Under the pieces are notes generated by a model. It saw nothing but the letters and a program-made list of their open reading frames with translations, did no database searches and was not told the DNA's origin. 64,000 bases of DNA. Origin: Pseudomonadota bacterium. GTDB taxonomy: Bacteria; Pseudomonadota; Alphaproteobacteria; Sphingomonadales; Sphingomonadaceae. Both the position numbers and the translations under genes were made by a program. The DNA lies in contig JAJZTH010000009.1 of the NCBI GenBank assembly GCA_021849075.1, positions 1 through 64,000 of the forward strand, read 5' to 3'. Shown here piece after piece: positions 40,503 through 51,597 of this stretch (position 1 is its first letter; every line of letters starts with the position of its first letter).

Positions 40503-40542
40503 GGCCGGCCGCAAGCGAAAAATGATGCGCTTGCGGCCGGCC
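40503..40542 (-). terminator. Strong terminator after eno
   Basis: GGCCGGCCGCAAGC at 40503-40516 pairs perfectly with GCTTGCGGCCGGCC at 40529-40542. Both sides carry T or A tracts, and on the minus strand TTTTCC follows. It separates eno from ftsB. Confidence 0.85.
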
Positions 40543-40556
40543 GTGTTTTTCAGCAT

Positions 40557-41888
<1,332 letters not shown>

Positions 41889-42057
41889 TTAGCCAGCACC
41901 ATCCGGCTTGGCAATGCAGGGGGTTGCGCGATCGGAAAAAATGCCGATGCTCAAAATGTAACGGCAACGGAACTGTAGGCTGCCGCCAAGCATTTGGAGC
42001 ATGAATGGTTGCCGCGCGCAGCGGTCGACATGCTGCATCGAAGGGAGACTGAGGACG

Positions 42058-42699
42058 ATGGCTGACACCCCCGAAACCCCGCCCGTCAAGCGCGGCCGGA
42101 AGCCTGCCGCCGCCGGGGCGAAGCCGGCAAAGGCGAAACCCGCCAAGGCGTCCGCCACCTCCGCGCCGGCAAAGACGGCGGCAGTCAAGGCGGCTCCGGT
42201 CAAGAAGGCCGCAACGCGCAAGGCGCCCGCCGCGAAGAAGCCCGGCAACGGCGCCGCGTCGCATGGCTGGACCGCCCAGATCGCGCCGATCAAGGCGCAG
42301 GCGGAAAAAGCGGCGAAGGTTGCGACCGACAAGTTCAATTCGGTCGACTGGAAGGCGCATATCGATCCGATCAAGGAGCAGGCCGGCAAGACCGCCAAGT
42401 CCGCCGCTGGCGCAGCCAAGGACAAGACCGGCACCGCCATGCAGAGCCTGGCCAAGCTGATTTCGGACACCGCCGGTACGGTCGATGCCAAGCTTGGCCC
42501 GCAATATGGCGACTATGCGCGCCAGGCAGCCCAGCAAGTGGCTGGCGCCGCAGACACGCTGGAAAGCAAGGATGTCGATCAGTTGATGGACGAAGCGCGC
42601 GATTTCGTGCGCAAAAGCCCTGCGGTCGCGATCGGCGCGGCGGCGGTGGTCGGCTATGTTCTGATGCGCCTGGCCAAAGGGTCCGACGACAAGGCGTGA
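42058..42699 (+). CDS. Ala/Lys-rich protein with C-terminal hydrophobic segment
   Basis: This 213-residue protein has a histone-H1-like N-terminal third rich in Lys, Ala and Pro (KRGRKPAAAGAKPAKAKPAK). A helical middle region follows with the repeated unit QIAPIKAQAEKAAK / HIDPIKEQAGKTAK. The end is a hydrophobic anchor (SPAVAIGAAAVVGYVLMRLA) like that of DUF883/ElaB proteins. It may tether to the membrane and bind nucleic acid or ribosomes, but this is inference. GGGAG precedes the ATG. It opens a cluster of similar small proteins. Confidence 0.78.
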   Translation: MADTPETPPVKRGRKPAAAGAKPAKAKPAKASATSAPAKTAAVKAAPVKKAATRKAPAAKKPGNGAASHGWTAQIAPIKAQAEKAAKVATDKFNSVDWKAHIDPIKEQAGKTAKSAAGAAKDKTGTAMQSLAKLISDTAGTVDAKLGPQYGDYARQAAQQVAGAADTLESKDVDQLMDEARDFVRKSPAVAIGAAAVVGYVLMRLAKGSDDKA

Positions 42700-42799
42700 A
42701 TGATCAGCCCCGGTAGCGGGGCCGAACCTGATTTCGGGCGGCGGGTCAGCCTGCCGCCCTTCCCACGCAATAGCCCGCATGGCGGGGCGGAGGGCCATC

Positions 42800-43189
42800 T
42801 TGATTGAAGAGCCAGCGGAAACGGCGGTGACGCCGCACACCGACGGGCAGGATGAAGCCGCGCCCGACGAATCGGTGCGCGATAGCTTCTCGCGTCTTTA
42901 CGCCGATGCGCGCGCCTATGCCGGCGCCGAGGCGCAGAAGCAGAAATTGCGCGCCGGCATCGTTGCGACCGGCGTGCGCAATGCAGCGATATTGGCTGTC
43001 GTGGCGTTGATCCTGGCCTTTGCCAGCATCGTCGCGCTGCTGATCGGCCTCATCATCGCCCTTGCCCAGCATGTCGGCCCGCTATGGAGCACGCTGATCG
43101 TGGTCGGCGGCGCATTGCTGATCGCCGTGCTGCTGCTGCTGCTGGCAAAGGGGTGCGTCGGCCGGATGATGAAGGCGATCAAACCATGA
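42800..43189 (+). CDS. Phage-holin-family (YqjE-like) membrane protein
   Basis: This 129-residue protein has two adjacent membrane spans (AAILAVVALILAFASIVALL and STLIVVGGALLIAVLLLLLA). Its N-terminus is acidic and its C-terminus basic. It resembles the YqjE/DUF1469 holin-superfamily proteins that occur next to ElaB/YqjD-like genes. GGAGGG lies five bases before a TTG at 42800, which I prefer to the ATG at 42779. Its stop overlaps the next start (ATGA). Confidence 0.78.
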   Translation: MIEEPAETAVTPHTDGQDEAAPDESVRDSFSRLYADARAYAGAEAQKQKLRAGIVATGVRNAAILAVVALILAFASIVALLIGLIIALAQHVGPLWSTLIVVGGALLIAVLLLLLAKGCVGRMMKAIKP

Positions 43190-43509
43190 GCAAGGAAGCA
43201 GCCTATCGTGCAGCCTGCGTCCGCGCCGACGATACGCGCGCGCAACTGGCTGTCAGCGCGCAGGCGGCAAAGGCGCGGATCGCGCCGGCCCGCCTGAAGC
43301 AGGATGCCGTGACGAAGGTGAAGGCATCGGCGCTCGATGGCGTCGCCTATGCCGCGGCTAAGGCGCAGCAGCGTCCTGTCGCAATCGGCGCAGCAGCCGC
43401 CGCCTTTGGATTATTCCTGGCCCGTCGCCCATTGGCGGCACTTTTCGGACGCTTATATGTTCGTTTCAGGAAGCAAGACACCGATTTACCGGAGATTGAT
43501 GATGGCTGA
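43186..43509 (+). CDS. Small Ala-rich protein with one membrane segment
   Basis: This 107-residue protein has an amphipathic Ala/Lys/Arg-rich N-terminal half and one hydrophobic segment (RPVAIGAAAAAFGLFLARRP) near the middle. The tail is basic, then acidic. I do not know its function. It overlaps the holin-like gene upstream (ATGA) and the next gene downstream by eight bases, so all three are probably translated together. The arrangement matches yqjD-yqjE-yqjK-like clusters. Confidence 0.72.
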   Translation: MSKEAAYRAACVRADDTRAQLAVSAQAAKARIAPARLKQDAVTKVKASALDGVAYAAAKAQQRPVAIGAAAAAFGLFLARRPLAALFGRLYVRFRKQDTDLPEIDDG

Positions 43510-44077
43510 TATCCGCGCTCAACTCACCCGCGTCCGCGAAGCGGCCAATGATGTCGCCGTAACCGCGACCGATCGTATCAAGGACACGACCGAAAAAGCG
43601 CGTGAGGGCGCCGGCGACCTGATCCAGACCGGCGTGGACAAGGCCAACGACGCCTATGTCGACGCCCGGGACAAGACCCAGCGTGCGGCCGCCCGCGCCA
43701 ATCAGATCGTGCAGGAACATCCGGTGATGGCTGTTGCCGGCGCGGTTGCCGCCGGCGCGCTGATCGCGTGGATGTTCCCCAAGAGCCGCCGCGCCATGCA
43801 GGCGCTGCCCGGCCTTGCCGCCTCTGCCGGCGCAAAGATGGTGGAGGCCGCCGTCGCGGCGCGCGCCGCTGCCGCCGAAAGCGCTGAAACGGTCAAGCAG
43901 GGCGCCACCAGCGCGATCAGTGCAGCAGGCGATGCGGCATCCAGTGCGAAGGACAGCGTGGTCGCCGCAGAACTGCCCGCAAAGGCATCCAAGCTGGCGG
44001 ATGACGTCGCTTCTCTGGTCGCCGCGCGCGTCGATGCGATCAGCAGCGCGATCAAGGCGCGATTGCCCAAAAGCTAA
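43502..44077 (+). CDS. DUF883/ElaB-like membrane-anchored protein
   Basis: This 191-residue protein has a long amphipathic N-terminal helix (REAANDVAVTATDRIKDTTE) and a central hydrophobic segment (HPVMAVAGAVAAGALIAWMF). A second Ala-rich amphipathic region forms the C-terminal half. The first part resembles ElaB/YqjD proteins, which associate with ribosomes and the inner membrane in stationary phase. GGAG lies seven bases before the chosen ATG. ATGATG gives two possible starts; the first is at 43499. Confidence 0.75.
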   Translation: MADIRAQLTRVREAANDVAVTATDRIKDTTEKAREGAGDLIQTGVDKANDAYVDARDKTQRAAARANQIVQEHPVMAVAGAVAAGALIAWMFPKSRRAMQALPGLAASAGAKMVEAAVAARAAAAESAETVKQGATSAISAAGDAASSAKDSVVAAELPAKASKLADDVASLVAARVDAISSAIKARLPKS

Positions 44078-44180
44078 TCGCGATTGCGGGATATGCAATC
44101 GCAGGCCGGCCTGCCCACCTTGGCTGATCGTGGAGGCAATGCTAAAGCCCCGCTATCAGCCAAGGAGAAAATATAAAACC

Positions 44181-44402
44181 ATGAGCAAGATGCATCTGGT
44201 GATGGGTGGCCGCGTCACCAACCCGCAGACGCTGGAATTCAAGGACCTCAGCCAGGTCGATCTGGTCGGCGTGTTTCCTGATTATGCTTCTGCCGAAAAG
44301 GCATGGCGCGGCGCCGCGCAGCGCACGGTGGACGACGCCGAAATGCGCTATGTGATCGTGCATCTGCACCGCCTGCTGGAACCGGAACTGCCCAGCGCCT
44401 GA
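44181..44402 (+). CDS. DUF4170 domain protein
   Basis: This 73-residue cytoplasmic protein reads MSKMHLVMGGRV, then DLVGVFPDYASAEKAWRGAA, and ends LHRLLEPELPSA. It matches the short alphaproteobacterial DUF4170 family, whose function is unknown. The track shows it only as the end of a longer ORF; the true start is the ATG at 44181, with AAGGAG about a dozen bases upstream. Confidence 0.82.
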   Translation: MSKMHLVMGGRVTNPQTLEFKDLSQVDLVGVFPDYASAEKAWRGAAQRTVDDAEMRYVIVHLHRLLEPELPSA

Positions 44403-44418
44403 TCCGGCGACGATCGCG

Positions 44419-44465
44419 TCGGGCGAAATCATCGGACGGAGCAGATACTCCCCGATTTCGCCCGA
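44419..44465. terminator. Inverted repeat between convergent genes
   Basis: TCGGGCGAAATC at 44419-44430 pairs perfectly with GATTTCGCCCGA at 44454-44465. It lies between the DUF4170 gene and the rhomboid gene, which converge, and could end both transcripts. Confidence 0.55.
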
Positions 44466-44498
44466 TGCGGCCGTAAACAGGATCGATAAAAAAGTGCG

Positions 44499-45158
44499 TT
44501 AATGCACCGCGCGCGGCTTCTTGCGGAACCGCCAGCGCAATAACGGGCGCGTCACCGCCAGCCCGGCCAGAAAGCCGCCAATATGCGCGGCGATCGCGAT
44601 CTGGCCCAGATCGCCAAATCCACCAGACGACGCCAGACCGATCATCAACTGGATCCCGATCCACGCCGCGGCCAGCCATAGCACCCGCACCAGATTGGCC
44701 GATAACGGCCCGATGCGACGCACCTGTTGCTGACTGTAAAGCAGCGAATAAGTCGCCAATATCGCCGAAATCGCCCCGCTCGCCCCGACCATCGGATTGG
44801 TCGACGCCGGGTCGACCAGCCATTGCGCCAGACAGGCGGCATAGGCGCCGACGCCGTAAAGAAACAGCGTCCCGCCCCACCCCAGCACATGTTCCACCTG
44901 CCGCCCGCAAAAAAGCAACATGAACATGTTGAAGCCGATGTGCAGCCAGCCGGCATGGATCAGCGTGCAACTGACCGGCGTCAGCCAGACCGGCACCGCC
45001 ATCATGCCCTGCAACAACGCCGGATCGCCCAGGCGCGCCGGAATGAAGCCGCCGATGATGGCGGCATCCGCCACCTTTCCGGCCAGATATAGCAGCAGGA
45101 ATGCGGCGACGCTGATCGCCGCGATCCCGTTGGTGGCGCGTCCGGCAGGCAGCTTCAC
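44499..45158 (-). CDS. Rhomboid-family intramembrane serine protease
   Basis: This 219-residue membrane protease has six hydrophobic segments. The family motif HAGWLHIGFNM, the catalytic serine in GASGAISAI and the catalytic histidine in AAHIGGFLAG are all present, so it should be active. It starts at GTG 45158, five bases after greA, which suggests one transcript. The substrate is unknown. Confidence 0.88.
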   Translation of the reverse strand: MKLPAGRATNGIAAISVAAFLLLYLAGKVADAAIIGGFIPARLGDPALLQGMMAVPVWLTPVSCTLIHAGWLHIGFNMFMLLFCGRQVEHVLGWGGTLFLYGVGAYAACLAQWLVDPASTNPMVGASGAISAILATYSLLYSQQQVRRIGPLSANLVRVLWLAAAWIGIQLMIGLASSGGFGDLGQIAIAAHIGGFLAGLAVTRPLLRWRFRKKPRAVH

Positions 45159-45163
45159 GACGC

Positions 45164-45640
45164 TCAGATGAACTGGATCTTGTCGACCAGGTAGAATTTG
45201 TCGCCCGACGGGACAGACACTTCCACCTCGTCACCAACCTCGCGGCCGATCAGCGCACGGCCCAACGGGCTGTTATAGCTGATCATGCCCGCCTTGGCGT
45301 CCGCCTCGGCCTGGCCCACGATCTGATATTTGACCGGCTTGTCGTCTTCATCCAGCAGCGTCACGGTCGCGCCGAAAATGATCTTGTTGCCCGACAGCGT
45401 GGTCGGATCGATGATCTGGGCGCGCGACAGCTTGTCTTCCAGATCGTTGATCGTCGCTTCGACCTGACCCTGACGCTCCTTGGCGGCATGATATTCGGCA
45501 TTTTCCGACAGGTCGCCATGCGCGCGCGCTTCCTCGATGGCGTCCACGATCAAAGGCCGCTCAGCCTTCAACTCGCGGAGCTGCGCATTGAGCTTGTCAT
45601 AGCCCTGTTGCAGCATCGGCATCTTCTCGACGGTCGCCAT
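45164..45640 (-). CDS. greA: Transcription elongation factor GreA
   Basis: This 158-residue factor helps stalled RNA polymerase cleave the nascent RNA. It has the N-terminal coiled coil ([25 protein letters not shown], with the acidic tip) and the C-terminal FKBP-like domain ([20 protein letters not shown]). It lies downstream of carB, an order common in sphingomonads. Confidence 0.95.
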   Translation of the reverse strand: MATVEKMPMLQQGYDKLNAQLRELKAERPLIVDAIEEARAHGDLSENAEYHAAKERQGQVEATINDLEDKLSRAQIIDPTTLSGNKIIFGATVTLLDEDDKPVKYQIVGQAEADAKAGMISYNSPLGRALIGREVGDEVEVSVPSGDKFYLVDKIQFI

Positions 45641-45672
45641 TCCCTAAAAATCCTTCGTCAAAACTTCCCTCT

Positions 45673-45695
45673 GGCGGCCCCCACTCGGGGCCGCC
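45673..45695 (-). terminator. Hairpin after carB
   Basis: GGCGGCCCC and GGGGCCGCC form a nine-base-pair stem in the carB-greA gap. A short T run follows on the minus strand only after some bases, so efficiency is uncertain. Confidence 0.4.
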
Positions 45696-45722
45696 CCGCA
45701 GCATCATTCCTTGGGCAGGGGT

Positions 45723-48700
45723 TCAGGCTTGCGACAGGGGATAATAGGACTGGAGCGAGCGCACTTCAAGGGCATGCCCGCGAAGCGCCTCGATCGCATC
45801 GGCCGCGGCGACGCTCGCCGTCGCGGTGGTGAAGCTCGCAATCTTCGCGCGCAGCGCCGATGTGCGGATCGCCTTGCTGTCCTTCAGCGACTGCCAGCCT
45901 TCGGTGGTGTTGAAGATCAGTTGCACATCGCCGTCGGTGATCCGGTCCACGATATGCGGACGCCCTTCAGCCACCTTGTTCACCGTCTCCACGGCGATGC
46001 CATGGTCGGCCAGATAGACGGCCGTGCCGCCGGTGGCGATGATGGTGAAGCCCATGGCCGCCAGCTTCTGCACCGCCGGCAGGATCACCGGCTTGTCGCT
46101 GTCCTTGACGGATACGAACACGGTGCCGTTGGTCGGCAGCACGGTTCCCGCCCCCAACTGCGCCTTGGCGAAGGCGGTCGCGAAATTGCTATCAATCCCC
46201 ATGACTTCGCCAGTGCTCTTCATTTCCGGCGACAGCACCGGATCGACCCCGGGGAAGCGATTGAACGGGAAGACCGCTTCCTTGACCGCCACATGGTCGA
46301 TCGCATTGCGATCGATCACCGGCAGGTCCTTCAGCTTTTCGCCCGCCATCACGCGCGACGCGATCTTGGCGATGGGCGTGCCGATCGCCTTGGCGACGAA
46401 GGGCACGGTGCGGCTGGCGCGCGGATTCACCTCGATCAGATAGACGACGCCATCCTTGACCGCGAACTGGATGTTCATCAGGCCGCGCACCGACAGCGCA
46501 CGGGCCAGCACTTCGGTCTGACGCTCAATCTCTGCGATGATCTCGGCCGACAGGCTGTAGGGCGGCAGCGAACAGGCGCTGTCGCCCGAATGGACGCCGG
46601 CCTCTTCGATATGCTGCAATACGCCGGCCACGACGACATCGTCGCCATCGCACAACGCATCGACGTCGACCTCGACCGCATCGCGCAGATACTGATCGAT
46701 CAGCACCGGGGAATCGCCCGACACCTGAACGGCGGTGGTGATATATTCCTCCAACTGTGCCTGACCGTCGACAATCTCCATCGCCCGGCCACCCAGCACA
46801 TAGCTGGGACGCATCAGCACCGGATAGCCGATGCGGTTGGCGACTGCGATCGCCTCTTCGCGGCTGCGGGCGATGCCGTTGGCCGGCTGCTTCAGCTTCA
46901 GCTTGTCGATCAGCGCCGCAAAACGCTCGCGATCTTCGGCCAGATCGATGGCGTCGGGCGATGTGCCGAGGATCGGCACGCCGGCATCCTCCAGCGCCTG
47001 CGCCAGCTTGAGCGGCGTCTGCCCGCCAAATTGCACCAGCACGCCCGCCAGCGTCCCCTGCGACATTTCGACATGCAGGATTTCCAGCACATCTTCCGCC
47101 GTCAGCGGCTCGAAATAGAGGCGGTCGGACGTATCATAGTCGGTCGACACGGTTTCCGGATTACAGTTGACCATGATCGTCTCATAACCGGCCTCGCTCA
47201 GCGCGAAACAGGCATGGACGCAGCAATAGTCGAACTCGATGCCCTGCCCGATCCGGTTGGGACCACCGCCCAATATGACGACCTTCTTGCGGTCACTGGG
47301 CTGCGCCTCATTCTCCGCCTCGCCGAACAGCGGCGCTTCATAGGTGGAGTACATGTAGGGCGTCTTCGCCTCGAACTCGGCGGCGCAGGTGTCGATGCGC
47401 TTGAAGACCGGGCGCACGCCCAGACGATGGCGCAACGCGCGCACTTCATCCTCGGTCACGCCGCCGGTCATCGCCTTGATCGCTTCATGGATCAGGCCCG
47501 AACCGCGCGCGATGCCGCGCTCATTGCCGCGCAGGTTCGCGGACTTGAGCGCCAGCCACGCCAGGCGCTTGTCGGAAAAGCCCATCGATTTCAGGCGGCG
47601 CATGCCGTCCGTATCCTGCGGCAGGCCATTGGCCAGCACCTCGGCTTCCGCGTCGACGATTTCCTTGATCCGCTCCAGGAACCAGGGGTCGAACTTGGCG
47701 ATATTATGGATTTCCTGAACGGTCAGCCCTTCACGCAGCGCCTGCGCCGCGACCAGCAACCGATCGGGCGTCGCCTGCGCCAGTGCGGCAATGATATCGT
47801 CCTTGGGCGCGCCGACCAAATGATCGACCTGATTGAAACCGCTAAGGCCCGTTTCCAGACCGCGGAGCGCCTTCTGCATCGATTCATGAATGTTGCGGCC
47901 GATCGCCATGACTTCGCCGACCGACTTCATCGCCGTGCCCAGCAGCGGCTCGGCGCCCTTGAACTTTTCGAAGGCGAAGCGCGGGATCTTGGTCACGACA
48001 TAGTCGATGGTCGGTTCGAACGATGCCGGCGTCGCGCCGGTAATGTCATTTTCGATCTCGTCCAGCGTATAGCCCACGGCCAGCTTCGCAGCGACCTTGG
48101 CGATCGGGAAGCCGGTCGCCTTCGACGCCAGCGCGGAAGAACGCGACACGCGCGGGTTCATCTCGATCACGATCAGCCGGCCATCCTTCGGATTGACCGC
48201 GAACTGCACGTTGGAACCACCCGTTTCCACGCCGATTTCACGCAATGTCGCGATGCTCGCGTTGCGCATGATCTGATATTCCTTGTCGGTCAGCGTCAGC
48301 GCCGGCGCGACAGTGATGCTATCGCCCGTATGGACGCCCATCGGATCGACATTTTCGATCGAACAGATGATGATGGCATTGTCGTTGCGATCGCGCACCA
48401 CTTCCATCTCATATTCTTTCCAGCCGATCAGCGATTCCTCGATCAGCACCTCGGTCGTCGGCGAAGCGTCCAGGCCACCGCGCACGATGTTGACGAACTC
48501 TTCGCGATTATAGGCGATGCCGCCGCCGGTACCGCCCATGGTGAAGCTGGGCCGGATGATCGAGGGAAGGCCGGTATATTCCAGCGCCTCCAGCGCCTCT
48601 TCCATTGTGTGGGCAATGCGCGAGCGGGCGCTTTCAAGGCCGATCTTGTCCATCGCGTCGCGGAACTTGATCCGGTCTTCGGCCTTGTCGATGGCTTCGG

Positions 48701-49058
48701 CATCCGCGCCGATCATGTGCACGCCGAACTTTTCCAGCGTGCCGTCATTATAGAGCGCCAGCGCGGTGTTCAGCGCCGTCTGTCCGCCCATCGTCGGCAG
48801 CACCGCGTCGGGCCGCTCCTTCTCGATGATCTTCGCAACGATTTCGGGCGTGATCGGCTCGACATAGGTGGCGTCGGCAAATTCCGGGTCGGTCATGATC
48901 GTGGCCGGGTTGGAATTGACCAGGATGATGCGATAGCCCTCTTCCTTGAGCGCCTTCACCGCCTGCGTGCCCGAATAATCGAACTCGCACGCCTGGCCGA
49001 TGATGATCGGACCAGCGCCGATGATGAGGATGGAGGAGATGTCGGTGCGTTTGGGCAT
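45723..49058 (-). CDS. carB: Carbamoyl phosphate synthase, large subunit
   Basis: This 1111-residue subunit makes carbamoyl phosphate for arginine and pyrimidine synthesis from bicarbonate, ATP and ammonia supplied by CarA. Two homologous ATP-grasp halves are present. The first starts at [20 protein letters not shown] and the second near [20 protein letters not shown]. The C-terminal allosteric MGS-type domain is seen at [18 protein letters not shown]. The length is normal. Its ATG overlaps the stop of the preceding lipoprotein gene by one base. Confidence 0.96.
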   Translation of the reverse strand: MPKRTDISSILIIGAGPIIIGQACEFDYSGTQAVKALKEEGYRIILVNSNPATIMTDPEFADATYVEPITPEIVAKIIEKERPDAVLPTMGGQTALNTALALYNDGTLEKFGVHMIGADAEAIDKAEDRIKFRDAMDKIGLESARSRIAHTMEEALEALEYTGLPSIIRPSFTMGGTGGGIAYNREEFVNIVRGGLDASPTTEVLIEESLIGWKEYEMEVVRDRNDNAIIICSIENVDPMGVHTGDSITVAPALTLTDKEYQIMRNASIATLREIGVETGGSNVQFAVNPKDGRLIVIEMNPRVSRSSALASKATGFPIAKVAAKLAVGYTLDEIENDITGATPASFEPTIDYVVTKIPRFAFEKFKGAEPLLGTAMKSVGEVMAIGRNIHESMQKALRGLETGLSGFNQVDHLVGAPKDDIIAALAQATPDRLLVAAQALREGLTVQEIHNIAKFDPWFLERIKEIVDAEAEVLANGLPQDTDGMRRLKSMGFSDKRLAWLALKSANLRGNERGIARGSGLIHEAIKAMTGGVTEDEVRALRHRLGVRPVFKRIDTCAAEFEAKTPYMYSTYEAPLFGEAENEAQPSDRKKVVILGGGPNRIGQGIEFDYCCVHACFALSEAGYETIMVNCNPETVSTDYDTSDRLYFEPLTAEDVLEILHVEMSQGTLAGVLVQFGGQTPLKLAQALEDAGVPILGTSPDAIDLAEDRERFAALIDKLKLKQPANGIARSREEAIAVANRIGYPVLMRPSYVLGGRAMEIVDGQAQLEEYITTAVQVSGDSPVLIDQYLRDAVEVDVDALCDGDDVVVAGVLQHIEEAGVHSGDSACSLPPYSLSAEIIAEIERQTEVLARALSVRGLMNIQFAVKDGVVYLIEVNPRASRTVPFVAKAIGTPIAKIASRVMAGEKLKDLPVIDRNAIDHVAVKEAVFPFNRFPGVDPVLSPEMKSTGEVMGIDSNFATAFAKAQLGAGTVLPTNGTVFVSVKDSDKPVILPAVQKLAAMGFTIIATGGTAVYLADHGIAVETVNKVAEGRPHIVDRITDGDVQLIFNTTEGWQSLKDSKAIRTSALRAKIASFTTATASVAAADAIEALRGHALEVRSLQSYYPLSQA

Positions 49059-49384
49059 TAGTTCAGCCTGTTTTCGGTCAATGTGATGCCCGCTGGTGAA
49101 GCGGCCTTGATACAGTCGAGCGTCCGTGCATCGGACGAAGAAAGTCGAAATGTGAAACCAACGAAGCTATCCGAAGCATTCACCGGCCCATATTCCGACA
49201 CACCGCACTTTTTCAAAAGAGCGGGTAATCTTGTTGCGGCATCCGGGATAATCGTCCCTTCAGCATCTGATTGAACGCCCGCGCTCGCGAATGCCTCAAT
49301 CCTATATTCGGTCGGCTTCACGGCAGCGCTGCAACCAGAAGCAATAAAAGGCAAAGCCATAGCGAATGGAGTTGCCCGCCCCAT
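49058..49384 (-). CDS. Small lipoprotein between rraB-like gene and carB
   Basis: This 108-residue protein starts at 49384 ([19 protein letters not shown]). The lipobox IASGC ends the signal peptide, so it should be a lipoprotein. The mature part has two further cysteines (KKCGVSEYG and LDCIKAA) that may pair. I know no function. It overlaps the rraB-like stop as TGATG and the carB start as TAATG, an unusual place for a lipoprotein gene. The longer start at 49414 is less likely. Confidence 0.75.
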   Translation of the reverse strand: MGRATPFAMALPFIASGCSAAVKPTEYRIEAFASAGVQSDAEGTIIPDAATRLPALLKKCGVSEYGPVNASDSFVGFTFRLSSSDARTLDCIKAASPAGITLTENRLN

Positions 49385-49752
49385 CAATGCACGCCCCCCG
49401 CCTGCGCCTCGCATCCCCAGCCGTCATATTCGACGCCGCAGAGGATTTCGATCTGGAGGCACTTTTTGGTCAGCGCACGGATCGACGCTTCGTCGACCGG
49501 CTGCACGCATTCCAGGAACAGGAACAGGTCGCCATCCTCATCCTCTTCCCTGTCCAGTTCGACAAAGCCGAACTGGCTGGCGATGATCAGGACGCGCTCG
49601 AAATCCTGCTCGCTGCCCTTGAAGCTGACGTCCACGGGCCGCGCGATGCGCGCGACGTCGCCATTGCGCTTCAGGTTGGCGAGGACGGACTTGTCCGCCT
49701 CCCACTCTGCGGCAAGGCGCGCTTCGTCAACGGGGGGCAGGTTCTGGCTCAC
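49384..49752 (-). CDS. RraB-family (regulator of ribonuclease E) protein
   Basis: This 122-residue cytoplasmic protein starts at GTG 49752, overlapping the carA stop as GTGA. It shows an RraB-like arrangement: AAEWEADKSVLANLKRNGD, then an alpha/beta core DFERVLIIASQFGFVELD and an acidic DREEDEDGD. Members of this family bind and inhibit RNase E in E. coli. Whether this homologue does so here is inference. The track ORF is longer upstream, overlapping carA in another frame. Confidence 0.75.
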   Translation of the reverse strand: MSQNLPPVDEARLAAEWEADKSVLANLKRNGDVARIARPVDVSFKGSEQDFERVLIIASQFGFVELDREEDEDGDLFLFLECVQPVDEASIRALTKKCLQIEILCGVEYDGWGCEAQAGGVH

Positions 49753-50927
49753 GCGGCGACCGCGCCCTTCAGGCCATCTACGAACTTGCGGAACAGATAG
49801 AAGCTGTCCTGCGGACCCGGCGACGCTTCTGGGTGGTACTGCACCGAAAAGGCGCTCTTGTCGGTCAGTTCGATGCCGCAATTGCTGCCGTCGAACAGCG
49901 AGATGTGGGTCGAACGCGCATTGGCGGGCAGCGTGTCGACATCGACCGCAAAGCCATGGTTCATGCTGGTGATCTCGACCAGACCGTCCGACAGGCGCTT
50001 GACCGGATGGTTCGCGCCGCGATGGCCCTGATGCATCTTGATCGTCTTCGCGCCCACAGCGAGGCCCAGCAACTGGTGGCCAAGGCAGATACCGAACACC
50101 GGAATATCGGCCGCCAGCACGCTCTGGATCACCGGCACGGCATAGTCGCCCGTTGCCGCCGGATCGCCCGGACCGTTGGACAGGAAAACGCCGTCGGGCT
50201 TCTGCTCCATTACCTGTTCATAGCTGGCGGTGGCGGGCAGCACGGTGACGCGCGCGCCGGCCTGCACCAGATTGCGGAAGATATTGTTCTTCGCGCCATA
50301 ATCGATCGCAACGACATGGGGCCGCTCTTCGCCGGCTTCATTCAGGCCATAGCCATGGCCCAGCTTCCACACGCCGTCCTTCCACAGGCGGCTTTCCTTG
50401 CCCGTGACTTCGATGGCGAGGTCCATGCCCTCCAGCCCCGGCCATGCGGCGGCCTTGGCGGTGAGCGCGGCGATATCGAAATTGCCTTCGGGATCATGGG
50501 CGATCACGACATTGGGCGCGCCCTTGATGCGGATCAGGCGGGTCAGCGCGCGCGTATCTACCCCGGCAAGGCCAATGCGGCCATTTTCGCGCATCCACTG
50601 GTCGAAGGGTTCGACATTGCGGAAATTGCTGGGGCTGGTGACGTCCTGCCGCACGATGCAGCCCAGCGCATAGGGGCTGTTCGCCTCCACATCGTCCAGG
50701 TTGGTGCCGACATTGCCGATATGCGGGAAGGTGAAGTTGATGATCTGCCCGGCATAGCTGGGATCGGTCATGATCTCCTGATAGCCGGTGATCGACGTAT
50801 TGAAGCACAATTCGCCCACCGCGTCGCCGACCGCGCCGAAGCCACGGCCGAACACGGCGCTGCCATCGGCAAAAACCACGACCCCTGTCGCTCCTTTAGG
50901 CACAATGAGGGTCTTGGCGTCTGCCAT
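49749..50927 (-). CDS. carA: Carbamoyl phosphate synthase, small subunit
   Basis: This 392-residue glutaminase subunit supplies ammonia to CarB. The N-terminal domain has ELCFNTSITGYQEIMTDPSY. The class I glutamine amidotransferase domain has the nucleophile in FGICLGHQLLG and the His/Glu pair in YHPEASPGP. It is the first gene of the unit carA, rraB-like, lipoprotein, carB. It is divergent from yqeY, so both are probably driven from the 154-base gap. Confidence 0.95.
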   Translation of the reverse strand: MADAKTLIVPKGATGVVVFADGSAVFGRGFGAVGDAVGELCFNTSITGYQEIMTDPSYAGQIINFTFPHIGNVGTNLDDVEANSPYALGCIVRQDVTSPSNFRNVEPFDQWMRENGRIGLAGVDTRALTRLIRIKGAPNVVIAHDPEGNFDIAALTAKAAAWPGLEGMDLAIEVTGKESRLWKDGVWKLGHGYGLNEAGEERPHVVAIDYGAKNNIFRNLVQAGARVTVLPATASYEQVMEQKPDGVFLSNGPGDPAATGDYAVPVIQSVLAADIPVFGICLGHQLLGLAVGAKTIKMHQGHRGANHPVKRLSDGLVEITSMNHGFAVDVDTLPANARSTHISLFDGSNCGIELTDKSAFSVQYHPEASPGPQDSFYLFRKFVDGLKGAVAA

Positions 50928-51081
50928 GGTCTGCGGTCCTTTATGCTTTTGCGGGAACCCGTCTGCTGCGGGTTAAACGGCCGGTCAGGTAGGCGCGCAT
51001 CCCTCCAAGGTCAACGTCTGTTAAAAATCTCTTTTGCCGTTATATCTGCTCCTTTCCCGAAGAGACAGGATATATTCGCCG

Positions 51082-51534
51082 ATGATTCGCGAGCAGGTTA
51101 AGAGCGCCCAGATCGAGTCGATGAAGGCCGGCGACAAGGAAAGGCTGGCCGCCGTGCGCCTGATCCTGGCGAAGCTGAAGGACCGCGACATCGAACTGCG
51201 CACCGCCGCCACCGTGCCGGACGATGACGCCGTGGTCGTGGAAGTGCTCCAGAAGATGGTGAAGCAGCGCCGCGAATCGATCGACATGTTCAAAAATGGC
51301 GGCCGCGACGAACTGGCGGCCAAGGAACAGGCCGAACTGGACGTCATCGAAAGCTTCCTGCCCCAGCAACTGACCGAGGACGAAACGAAGGCCGCGATCG
51401 AAGGCATCAAGGCCGAAGTCGGCGCGTCCAGCGTGAAGGACATGGGCAAGGTGATGGCCGTGCTGAAGGAACGCCACGGTTCCGTCATCGACATGAGCAA
51501 GGCAAGCGGGCTGGTAAAGGCGGCTTTGGGCTGA
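51082..51534 (+). CDS. GatB/YqeY domain protein
   Basis: This 150-residue cytoplasmic protein belongs to the YqeY family, related to the tail of GatB, the amidotransferase that acts on misacylated tRNA. It reads MIREQVKSAQIESMKAGDKE, then FLPQQLTEDE and VMAVLKERHG. Its function is not established. The start at 51082 has AGGAT upstream. Its place between carA and dnaG is common in sphingomonads. Confidence 0.9.
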   Translation: MIREQVKSAQIESMKAGDKERLAAVRLILAKLKDRDIELRTAATVPDDDAVVVEVLQKMVKQRRESIDMFKNGGRDELAAKEQAELDVIESFLPQQLTEDETKAAIEGIKAEVGASSVKDMGKVMAVLKERHGSVIDMSKASGLVKAALG

Positions 51535-51550
51535 CCTTTCGCTCATAATT

Positions 51551-51590
51551 CCCCTCCCGCTTGCGGGAGGGGTCAGGGGAGGGCATGTTC
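51551..51590. repeat. Left 40-bp inverted repeat of the DUF559 unit
   Basis: The sequence CCCCTCCCGCTTGCGGGAGG begins this repeat, which ends in GAGGGCATGTTC. It equals the reverse complement of 51933-51972 at 37 of 40 positions; the three differences are adjacent. It contains its own inner hairpin. Confidence 0.9.
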
Positions 51591-51597
51591 AACCCTG

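Noticed and set aside
42779-42799. ATG start of the holin-like gene
   Set aside because: The GGAGGG lies after this ATG and is well placed for the TTG at 42800.
45711-49061. 1116-residue ORF on the plus strand opposite carB
   Set aside because: It is the exact shadow of carB in another frame; the His/Arg/Asp-rich translation matches no family, while carB is unmistakable.
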